Made by a program: the position numbers and the translations under genes
Notes under the pieces: generated by a model
Database searches by the model: none
Seen by the model: only the letters and a program-made list of their open reading frames with translations
What the model was told of the DNA's origin: nothing
DNA from: Pseudomonadota bacterium
Lineage (GTDB): Bacteria > Bdellovibrionota > Bacteriovoracia > Bacteriovoracales > Bacteriovoracaceae
Reading direction: 5' to 3'
Length of the DNA stretch: 9,649 nt
Assembly: GCA_021299675.1 (NCBI GenBank)
Contig: JAJTIF010000349.1
Coordinates: forward strand, 1-9,649
Shown here: positions 1 through 6,345 of the stretch, one piece after another
Numbering within the stretch: the stretch's first letter is position 1
Layout: each line of letters begins with the position of its first letter

Positions 1-920
1 AGCAGCAGCCACAGCGGCGAAGACCCGAGGTGCGTGACCACAAGGATCGGAATAAAAGAGATCAGCATGACCACACTAAAAACCCTGAAAGGGCCCAAGC
101 GGTCGCAGAGTCTTCCGATGAAGCGCGCAGAAAAAATCGTCGCAGCCCCGCCAACGAGGTACACGTATTTCAGGTCTGTCTCAGCGATCTTCACATTCTT
201 CACCATCGATGGAGAAAGAAAAGGAATAATCATGAAGATCCCAAAACCGAGAAGGGAGGTGAGGAGAAAACCATAGACGTGTTTCTTCTCGCTCATCACT
301 TCCCAGAAGTTTTTGAGGGTGTCTCGCGGGGAGGTGGCTGTGCCCGCGTTGCCGATAGTCGGTATCATCATGTGCGCCAGGAACCAAAAGGCGAGACCGA
401 TGATGACAATAAAAATAAAAGGGGCATGCCAGTTAAACCACTCCGCTAAGGCCAGTCCCGTGGGAACACCAATCACGGAGGAGACTGAGAAGGCTGACAT
501 GACGATTCCCGTCGCTGCACCTCTTCTCTCGACCGATATGAGATCTGCGATCAGCGCAAAGACCACAGCATTCAACACTCCACCGAAGGTTCCTGCGATG
601 ATGCGAGCCATAAGGAGAGATTCGTAGTTGGGGGCGAGAGCACAGAAAAGTGTGCCCGAAATAAAACCTGCAAAACAAATCTGCAGGATTGTTTTACGCT
701 CGTAGCGATCCGCCACGAGACTGGCCAGGAAGTTGGCGATTCCTGCGGCAAAAGTATAGCTTGAGACGAGGATGCCAAATTTTGATGGGGAAATTGAGAA
801 CTCCCGCATCAGCATGGGACCCAGTGGCATCATGATGACGAAGTCGAGGATGTGAGCAAATTGAATGGCCCCTAAAACATAGGCGATGATGTTTTCACGA
901 CGTGCTTCAGGGGGTTGCAT
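1..920 (-). CDS. MFS transporter (DHA1/AraJ-like), 3' end cut by window edge
   Basis: This is an open frame of 306 codons from an ATG at 918-920, with no stop before the left edge, so the C-terminal part is missing. The protein is strongly hydrophobic with about eight to nine visible membrane segments, the first around residues 11-32. The MFS motif A loop between TM2 and TM3 reads ADRYERK (residues 70-76), and a second copy-like loop, GRLCDRLGPFRV (269-280), lies between TM8 and TM9. The segment FAHILDFVIMMPLGPML (21-37) is typical of AraJ-like DHA1 exporters. These are inner-membrane proton-coupled carriers, often for drugs, sugars or amino acids; the substrate cannot be read from sequence. 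The ATG lies 4 bp after the astD stop with only a weak ribosome site, so it is probably co-transcribed and perhaps translationally coupled with astD. Confidence 0.9.
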   Translation of the reverse strand, partial: MQPPEARRENIIAYVLGAIQFAHILDFVIMMPLGPMLMREFSISPSKFGILVSSYTFAAGIANFLASLVADRYERKTILQICFAGFISGTLFCALAPNYESLLMARIIAGTFGGVLNAVVFALIADLISVERRGAATGIVMSAFSVSSVIGVPTGLALAEWFNWHAPFIFIVIIGLAFWFLAHMMIPTIGNAGTATSPRDTLKNFWEVMSEKKHVYGFLLTSLLGFGIFMIIPFLSPSMVKNVKIAETDLKYVYLVGGAATIFSARFIGRLCDRLGPFRVFSVVMLISFIPILVVTHLGSSPLWLL

Positions 921-924
921 CTGG

Positions 925-2430
925 TTACTTTAATCCCACGACATCACTCATCTTGGAGCTCGTGTCATCGGTGGTCTCAAGACTCGCCAGGGTGTGCACA
1001 CAATAGTCAATCGTGCTCACGGCTGCTGGTCTGAAGTTCCCCGAATCTTTCATGCCTCCAAAAGGCAAGCGCGCGCTCGCACCCACGGTCGAGCGGTTGA
1101 GGTTCACAAGCCCGGCTTCGATTTCGAGTAGGCATTTTTGAAAGACACTCTGGTCCCGCGTGAACACTGATGCTGCAAGGCCATATTCAGTACAGTTGAC
1201 GACATTGAGGGCCTCATCGAGATCTTCATAGGGAAAGAAGCAAGCGTTGGGTCCGAAGATTTCCTCCTGCACAAACTTCCCCTGCATGTCCGCCTTGGCA
1301 AGATAGTGCAGTGAAGGAGAAACGTAGTGCCCGTTGAAGGGCATGTCGAGCTTCTTCGCGGCGACTAATTCTTCCGCTCCTTCTCTGAGTCCTTGAGCAC
1401 AGAAGTCGAGGTAGAGCTTCTCTGCTTGGGCATCAATCAAAGGCCCCATGAAGGGAGCAACCTTCGCATTCACTGGATGGTCCACCAAAATCTTCTTGGT
1501 TACATCCACGAACTGCGAGATGAATTCATCGGCAATTTTTTTATGGACTAAGATAATGGAAGTGGAAGTGCAGCGCTGACCTGAGGTTAAGAAACACGCT
1601 CGCAGCAGTTCCGGCAGAGCGTGGGGGATGTGCGCGTCGTGGTGAACAATCGTCGAGTTCTTGCCACCTAGTTCGAGGGCCACCATCTTCTTAAGATCTT
1701 GATGAGTGTTTTTCAAAATCATTTTTCCTACGGCCCGTGAGCCGGTGAAGAAGATGCCTTTGATCTTTGGGTGGCTGGTTAACTTACCTGACACTTCGCC
1801 GGTGCCGTTGATGAAGTTAATCACGCCGGCAGGAAATCCCGCTTCCACGAGTGCTTCAAACATCAGCTGAGCTGACCCAATGGTCTTCTCAGAAGGTTTA
1901 AAGATGATCGAGTTCCCTGCCAGCAAGCAGGAGAGGATCTGACCGTTGGCCAAGTGACAGGGGAAATTGAAGGGACCAATCACAAGAGAGGGCCCGATGG
2001 GTTTTTGGATAGTGTGCCCGTCAATCTTGGGCATCACTTCTTTAATGGTTTGAGTTTGAATGCGCTTGAGTGAATCATTAATCGTCACATCGACTTTCGT
2101 GACCAAAGCAGAGGCTTCCGTTTTCGCTTCCCATAAAGGCTTACCCACTTCCCAGGCGAGGGCCAGGGCGATCTCGTCCCCGCGCTTTTTGACGGCTTCT
2201 TGGTAGCGGCGCAGATAGACGATCCGCTCATCAAAACTGAGTTTTCTCCAGACTTCAAAACCCTTGAGGGCTGAATCGACAACCGCATCGACATGACCTG
2301 GCCAGATTTGAGCACGCCACAGCTCGACCGAAAGGTCAGCGGGACTGAGCTTAGTCAGGTTTTCGCTGGGTGTAGCAAGGGAGGTGTGCCAAGCGCCATT
2401 AAAATAGTCGCCTTTTAGAGCCATTTTCAT
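925..2430 (-). CDS. astD: N-succinylglutamate 5-semialdehyde dehydrogenase AstD
   Basis: AstD is an NAD-dependent aldehyde dehydrogenase that oxidises N-succinylglutamate semialdehyde to N-succinylglutamate, step 4 of the arginine succinyltransferase pathway, in the cytoplasm. With the start at 2430 the protein is 501 residues, the usual size. It shows the Rossmann/oxyanion segment GPFNFPCHL (Asn155), the cofactor turn FTGSRAVG (228-235), general-base Glu253 in LELGGKN and nucleophile Cys287 in SGQRCTS. The C-terminal NLNRSTVGASARLPFGG ... SGNFRPAA (444-470) is the signature that separates AstD from other ALDHs. A longer frame from a TTG at 2499 is possible. I chose the ATG at 2430 because AAGGA sits 6 nt upstream, the protein then begins at the family's usual N-terminus (MKMALKGDYFNGAW), and a candidate -10 box lies inside the extension. 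It leads a transcript with the MFS gene and diverges from the DUF1338 gene. Confidence 0.93.
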   Translation of the reverse strand: MKMALKGDYFNGAWHTSLATPSENLTKLSPADLSVELWRAQIWPGHVDAVVDSALKGFEVWRKLSFDERIVYLRRYQEAVKKRGDEIALALAWEVGKPLWEAKTEASALVTKVDVTINDSLKRIQTQTIKEVMPKIDGHTIQKPIGPSLVIGPFNFPCHLANGQILSCLLAGNSIIFKPSEKTIGSAQLMFEALVEAGFPAGVINFINGTGEVSGKLTSHPKIKGIFFTGSRAVGKMILKNTHQDLKKMVALELGGKNSTIVHHDAHIPHALPELLRACFLTSGQRCTSTSIILVHKKIADEFISQFVDVTKKILVDHPVNAKVAPFMGPLIDAQAEKLYLDFCAQGLREGAEELVAAKKLDMPFNGHYVSPSLHYLAKADMQGKFVQEEIFGPNACFFPYEDLDEALNVVNCTEYGLAASVFTRDQSVFQKCLLEIEAGLVNLNRSTVGASARLPFGGMKDSGNFRPAAVSTIDYCVHTLASLETTDDTSSKMSDVVGLK

Positions 2431-2457
2431 AGTCTGTCCTTGAAAAAAAATGCTGCT

Positions 2458-2468
2458 AGTATCATACT
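2458..2468. promoter_or_regulatory. Candidate bidirectional promoter core (overlapping -10 boxes)
   Basis: The sequence AGTAT-C-ATACT is an inverted repeat with a one-base centre. Read on the minus strand it gives TATGAT (2461-2466), 5/6 to the -10 consensus, about 30 bp upstream of the astD ATG. A TTAGAA-like -35 lies 18 bp further up. Read on the plus strand it gives TATCAT (2460-2465), also 5/6, about 63 bp upstream of the DUF1338 start, but its only -35 candidate (TTGAAA, 2440-2445) is too close at 14 bp. The minus-strand promoter is therefore the better supported of the two. Start sites are inferred. Confidence 0.45.
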
Positions 2469-2528
2469 CGGGATGATCTAGAAGTTCTAACTTTTCCAAG
2501 GTAATCTTGGAGGAAAAGGCAGCAATTT

Positions 2529-3332
2529 ATGGCACATAATCTTGAGAGCTTGTTGGACAAAATGTGGAAAGACTACGTGGCCATCAACCCACTGGCCCAG
2601 AAAGTTTATAACCTCTTCACAACACGTGGGGACAGCGTCTTAAATGACCATATTGCGCTTCGCACCTTTAACCACCCCCGTGTCACGGTGGATGTGATTG
2701 CTAAACCATTCCTCGATGCCGGTTATAAATACAGTGGAGATTACCATTTCACAGAAAAAAAACTCTACGCTAAACACTACGAGCACAAGGACTCGACTAA
2801 GCCTAAGATCTTCATCTCCGAACTACGACTCGAGCTTTGCTCCAAAGAGCTGCAAACCACAGTGAATTCTCTCATCGCTCAGATTCCTCAGGGCCAAGAG
2901 ACTCAGTTTGATTTCTCTTCTATGGGACGTCCTTGGAAGGTCACCAAAGAGACTTACCAATCTCTCATGAAGGAATCGGATTACGCTGGTTGGGTGGCGG
3001 CATTTGGCTACCGTCCGAATCACTTCACGGTTTTCATCAACGCGCTCAAGAGCTTTAGCAACATCACAGAGCTTAACAGTTTCTTGAAGGGACAGGGAGT
3101 ACAACTCAACTCCAGCGGCGGTGAGATTAAAGGCACTCCTGAAGTTTTCTTGGAGCAGTCTTCTACACTCGCTAACAATGTGGAAGTGGAGTTCTCTGAC
3201 GGCAAACTGACGGTGCCGGCCTGCTACTATGAGTTCGCCAAGCGCTACGCGCTTCCTAATGGACAACTCTATCAAGGATTTGTCGCCGCCAGTGCGGATA
3301 AGATTTTTGAGTCGACGTCGAAAGGTCAGTAA
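2529..3332 (+). CDS. DUF1338 / HglS-like Fe(II) dioxygenase-decarboxylase, short form
   Basis: This 267-residue protein belongs to the DUF1338 family. The characterised member, HglS of Pseudomonas putida, is a non-haem iron enzyme converting 2-oxoadipate to D-2-hydroxyglutarate in lysine catabolism. Residues matching the family's active site are visible: His41 and Arg45 in DHIALRTF (HxxxR), His165 in YRPNHFTVF and Glu235 in CYYEFAKRY. That gives the two-His-one-Glu metal site plus the substrate-binding Arg. The protein is much shorter than HglS/YdcJ (around 450 residues, from memory), matching the short branch of the family, whose substrate is not settled. No signal peptide is seen, so it is cytoplasmic. 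Purine-rich GGAGG (2509-2513) and AAGG (2516-2519) precede the ATG at 15 and 9 nt; the nearer one is the better-spaced ribosome site. It is transcribed divergently from astD, suggesting a shared amino-acid catabolic role. It ends 3 bp from the stop of the convergent beta-CASP gene. Confidence 0.85.
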   Translation: MAHNLESLLDKMWKDYVAINPLAQKVYNLFTTRGDSVLNDHIALRTFNHPRVTVDVIAKPFLDAGYKYSGDYHFTEKKLYAKHYEHKDSTKPKIFISELRLELCSKELQTTVNSLIAQIPQGQETQFDFSSMGRPWKVTKETYQSLMKESDYAGWVAAFGYRPNHFTVFINALKSFSNITELNSFLKGQGVQLNSSGGEIKGTPEVFLEQSSTLANNVEVEFSDGKLTVPACYYEFAKRYALPNGQLYQGFVAASADKIFESTSKGQ

Positions 3333-3335
3333 AGC

Positions 3336-4715
3336 CTAGATGCTGATTTGCGAGAGATGCTCAGGCACGATGACCTCAGTGCCCGGGAATGTCTCAAGGA
3401 TTTTTAATCTGAGTGCTTCCAGTGCGCCCTCTTCCCCGTGATTAAGAATGAACTTTTTAGGAGGCACAGGCATCTGCTTTACCCAATCGATTGAGTCTTG
3501 CCAATCGGCATGGGCTGAAAATTGCTGAATGGTGTGGATGCTTGCGTTTACAGAGACTTTTTCGTGGTGGATGCGAAAGTCTTTTTCTCCACTCTGTAAG
3601 AGTCGCCCTTTGGTCCCTACCGCTTGGTAGCCCACGAACACTACTGCGTTCTTGGGATCAGGCAGTCGCGCTTTCAGGTGGTGCATCACTCTACCCCCCG
3701 TGACCATGCCGGAGGCAGAGATCACGATGTGAGGCTGATTTGTTTGGGTCAAAGTGATCGACTCTTCGTAGCCGTTGAGAGCGCGAAACATATCCGTGTC
3801 GATGGGATGATTCATCCATTTATCTTCTGGATGAAAGGCAATCTCGTCGGTGTACTTGAGATGCGCCTTAGTGGCCTCCAAGGCCATGGGACTATCCAGA
3901 TAGACGGGAATTTTGTCGATGAGACTCTCTCGTTGCATCTGAGCGATAGCCTGCAAAATCTCCTGGGCACGTCCAACCGCAAAGGCCGGTATCACGACAA
4001 CTCCTCCACGCCGGGTTGTGGTATTGATGATGTCGGAGAACTCTGTCAGTGAACTATCTCGTGGCAGGAGGCGATCCCCGTATGTAGACTCCAAAACGAG
4101 GATGTCACTTTGTGGAGGGGACTGAGGTGGTTTGATCAGCTTCGAGCGACCGTTACCCAGATCTCCGGAGAAAAGAATGCTCCCTTGCCCAGCCTCAGTC
4201 GGGTAGGAGAGTTGCACGAAACGAGAACCCAGAATGTGACCTGCTCTAAAAAATCGAAACTGCAGCGTCTTTGATAGGGAGAACCATTCTTCATCGTCGA
4301 CGACCTCAAAGAGCTTCAACGTTCGCTCAACGTCTTTCTCCGTGTATAGGGGTTCAGCAGGGCGATGGTGGGAGTAGCCGCTGCGGTTGGCATACTCGGC
4401 ATCTTCCTCTTGCAGCTTGGCAGAATCCAGCAGCATGAAGCGACAAAGAGCGGCTGAAGGCCTTGAGCACCAGATGGGTTTCTTGAAGCCTTCTTTCACA
4501 AGGCGTGGCAAGAATCCGGAGTGGTCGATGTGAGCGTGAGTCAGGATAACCCCATCAAGAGTGGATGCTTTAAAACTTGTGGTCCAGTTTCTCATCCTTA
4601 ACTCTTTGGGGCCCTGAAAGAGACCGGCGTCGATGAGAATTTTTTTTCCGGAGGACTCTATCAGAGTCCTAGATCCCGTGACCGTGCCTGCAGCTCCATG
4701 GAAGGTAAGTTTCAT
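3336..4715 (-). CDS. MBL-fold beta-CASP RNA-processing hydrolase
   Basis: This 459-residue cytoplasmic protein belongs to the CPSF73/RNase J-like superfamily of zinc-dependent nucleases. The metallo-beta-lactamase domain carries HAHIDH (His60, His62, Asp64, His65), AGHILGS (His160) and FSGDLG (Asp185). The beta-CASP part follows with LESTYGDR (208-215), PAFAVGRAQEIL (243-254) and ISASGMVTGGR (332-342). The C-terminal zinc motifs are FSAHAD (His402) and FILNHGE (His426). All expected metal ligands are present, so it should be active. Bacterial members of this CPSF-like group are usually annotated as RNA exonucleases or MBL-fold hydrolases; the substrate is not defined. The start MKLTFHGAAGTVTGS is the family's normal N-terminus, but no Shine-Dalgarno is seen (pyrimidine-rich CATCTCCTC precedes the ATG). 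It lies 21 bp behind the small exported-protein gene and may depend on its translation. Confidence 0.92.
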   Translation of the reverse strand: MKLTFHGAAGTVTGSRTLIESSGKKILIDAGLFQGPKELRMRNWTTSFKASTLDGVILTHAHIDHSGFLPRLVKEGFKKPIWCSRPSAALCRFMLLDSAKLQEEDAEYANRSGYSHHRPAEPLYTEKDVERTLKLFEVVDDEEWFSLSKTLQFRFFRAGHILGSRFVQLSYPTEAGQGSILFSGDLGNGRSKLIKPPQSPPQSDILVLESTYGDRLLPRDSSLTEFSDIINTTTRRGGVVVIPAFAVGRAQEILQAIAQMQRESLIDKIPVYLDSPMALEATKAHLKYTDEIAFHPEDKWMNHPIDTDMFRALNGYEESITLTQTNQPHIVISASGMVTGGRVMHHLKARLPDPKNAVVFVGYQAVGTKGRLLQSGEKDFRIHHEKVSVNASIHTIQQFSAHADWQDSIDWVKQMPVPPKKFILNHGEEGALEALRLKILETFPGTEVIVPEHLSQISI

Positions 4716-4736
4716 GAGGAGATGTTAGAAGAATTT

Positions 4737-5174
4737 TTAAGGTTTTGCGAGCTTCTCAGCAGGGGTCGGGACAAGAGATCCACAATCCCCAGTTTTTCGC
4801 ATGGTCTTTACCATTCGCACACAGGTGTTAAAAACCGGTTCATCAACCAGCGTTTCGTCGCCAGCCAGATTCTCTAATAGCTCCATGGATGTCTCAGAGG
4901 CACAGGGAAGATGTTTTTTCGCCGCTTTCTTCCAGTCTTCCATTTTAGTCGCTTGAGGCTTGGTTTTTTTCTTCTGAGCATCAAGTTTTGTGGCGATGCC
5001 GTCACAGGCCTGCATGGCTGCAGCAGCATCAAAGTTATCACCGCTGCCGGCAGCTTTTTTTAACTCCTGAGAAAGTGTGATGACCGTCTGGCGAGACGGA
5101 TCAAGCTGATAGCTCTCTTCTTCTTTGTTGGCGAAGGAATGCATGGAGATCGCAAGCAGTAGCAGGTACTTCAT
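4737..5174 (-). CDS. Small exported four-cysteine protein, unknown function
   Basis: I do not recognise this protein. From the chosen ATG at 5174 it has 145 residues and begins with a signal peptide, MKYLLLLAISMHSFA, with likely cleavage after residue 15. The mature part is mostly helical, rich in Lys, Ala and Glu, and has exactly four cysteines (57, 91, 118, 131), which suggests two disulfide bonds in the periplasm. The C-terminus is Pro/Lys-rich. The frame extends 12 codons upstream to 5210, but that extension would bury the signal peptide behind a polar stretch with Cys residues, and GAGA lies just upstream of the inner ATG, so I prefer 5174. It follows astA by 59 bp and precedes the beta-CASP gene by 21 bp on the same strand. 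Neither neighbour suggests a function. Confidence 0.75.
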   Translation of the reverse strand: MKYLLLLAISMHSFANKEEESYQLDPSRQTVITLSQELKKAAGSGDNFDAAAAMQACDGIATKLDAQKKKTKPQATKMEDWKKAAKKHLPCASETSMELLENLAGDETLVDEPVFNTCVRMVKTMRKTGDCGSLVPTPAEKLAKP

Positions 5175-5199
5175 ACATCTCAGTATGACACAGGTAGAG

Positions 5200-5212
5200 C
5201 CTTGGACCAAGG
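5200..5212. promoter_or_regulatory. Palindrome CCTTGG-A-CCAAGG upstream of small exported protein gene
   Basis: This perfect 6+1+6 inverted repeat lies 26-38 bp upstream of the preferred start of the four-cysteine protein gene, just after the astA stop. On the minus strand it overlaps TTGGTC, a weak -35 candidate, placed 18 bp from CATACT, a weak -10 candidate. The position suits an operator. It lacks a T-tract on either side, so it is not a good terminator. It may also be chance. Confidence 0.3.
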
Positions 5213-5233
5213 ATAGATCTTAAGTCCCCAAAA

Positions 5234-6322
5234 TCACTTAGTCTTTTTCTTGGCTTTAGAGGTGTGAACCTTGGCAACGTTGGTCTGGGATTTCTTTTTG
5301 GCTTTGGGCTTAAAAGTCGCAAAACGAATCTTATCTCCCAGGCGCAGCTTCAGTGCAGCTGCGGTGACACTAGAGATCTTGTAGCCACCGGTTTTAAGTT
5401 TGACCACGCCCCCAAGAGTCGCTCGATATTTGCTGCCAGTGCGACTGATGATGAAGGTCTCGGAGCGAAAAGATTTATCTGAGATCTCTTTGATCTCACC
5501 CAGAGTGCTCTCTTTGATGGTGCGGATGTTGTCGATGTCACAGATCAGAATAGGACCTGGCTCGAAGGGACCGACGAGGCCTGAGAACTTGAAGCCCTCT
5601 TGCTCGAGAATTCTTTTCGCGGGCTCCGTATTCGGGTGCACCTTGGCGATCACGAACTGCGCCTCCTCAGGAAGGAGGTTGGCGATCACTGGAATTTTCG
5701 GCATCAGATCTTCAGCGACTTTGCGGTTCCTAAAGTAGGTTTGATCGGCCAGCGAAAGATCGGTCTTGAAAAAGTGCTGGCCCACGGCGTCCCAAAAAGG
5801 TGAGTGGCCTTTGTCGTTCACCATTCCGCGCATCTCGGCGATGATTTCTTTTTCGAAGTGGTTGCGGTTCTCGGCGATGAAGAGGAAGCGCGAGAGAGAT
5901 AGGAAGCGGCCGTTCTGGGAGTTTCTAAACTCGGGGCTTAAATACAGCGAGCATATCTCCGCTGGACCGTTATGGATGTAGTGTAGATGCATCGAGAGGA
6001 TCTCGTTTTTTACGTTCAGGATCTTGCTTTCGTGTTGGGTCTTCTCGAGTCGGTAAAAGTAGTAGGGCTCGAAGCCCCCGATCTTAGAAATAATCCCACT
6101 GATGCCGACGATCTTGCCGGTGAAGAGTTCTTCCATCACGAAGAGGTAGTCTTCACCTTTGGGGCGATCGTCTCGGTGAGCAAAACTTCGCTCGGAGTGC
6201 TCAATCCGTTTTTTGAGCACAACGGGATCTTGAGGGAGGGTGGTAAGCCCGTAGCCGGAGTCTTTCAGAAGCTCCATCAGTCCCGCAAGATCTTTTTGCT
6301 CAATCGGTCGGATGATAAACAA
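5234..6322 (-). CDS. astA: Arginine N-succinyltransferase AstA
   Basis: AstA transfers succinate from succinyl-CoA to the alpha-amino group of L-arginine, committing it to the AST pathway; it is cytoplasmic with an acyltransferase fold. The protein has 362 residues and follows the E. coli type from end to end. The N-terminus is MFIIRPIEQKDL, then EICSLYLSPEFR (122-133), AEMRGM (162-167), SPFW and GQHFF (174-185), KVHPNTEPA (227-235) and EGF (242-244). The start is a TTG at 6320-6322. GGAG lies 6 nt upstream, the residues after it match the family N-terminus, and the next Met (16) would delete the first strand. The gene begins 3 bp after the aminotransferase stop, so the two form an operon. 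Odd feature: the last about 25 residues (338-362) contain 11 lysines, an extension beyond the family's usual end (about 344 residues in E. coli). Confidence 0.93.
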   Translation of the reverse strand: MFIIRPIEQKDLAGLMELLKDSGYGLTTLPQDPVVLKKRIEHSERSFAHRDDRPKGEDYLFVMEELFTGKIVGISGIISKIGGFEPYYFYRLEKTQHESKILNVKNEILSMHLHYIHNGPAEICSLYLSPEFRNSQNGRFLSLSRFLFIAENRNHFEKEIIAEMRGMVNDKGHSPFWDAVGQHFFKTDLSLADQTYFRNRKVAEDLMPKIPVIANLLPEEAQFVIAKVHPNTEPAKRILEQEGFKFSGLVGPFEPGPILICDIDNIRTIKESTLGEIKEISDKSFRSETFIISRTGSKYRATLGGVVKLKTGGYKISSVTAAALKLRLGDKIRFATFKPKAKKKSQTNVAKVHTSKAKKKTK

Positions 6323-6345
6323 GGGCTACTCCATCTCGTGAAGAG
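6323..6345 (-). promoter_or_regulatory. Ribosome binding site fixing the TTG start of astA
   Basis: On the minus strand the last codons of the aminotransferase gene contain GATGGAG, followed by TAGCCC and then TTG. GGAG stands 6 nt before the TTG, and the TAG inside the spacer is the aminotransferase stop. This supports TTG as the real astA start and implies translational coupling. Confidence 0.7.

Noticed and set aside
30..627. Plus-strand open frames across the MFS gene
   Set aside because: Arg/His/Lys-rich low-quality translations antisense to a continuous, clearly membrane-type MFS frame.
2823..3275. Minus-strand 150-codon frame across the DUF1338 gene
   Set aside because: No recognisable domain and fully antisense to a gene with intact metal-site residues.
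5175..5210. 12-codon upstream extension of the four-cysteine protein to 5210
   Set aside because: It would place polar residues and two cysteines before a clean signal peptide and overlaps the palindrome and candidate -35.
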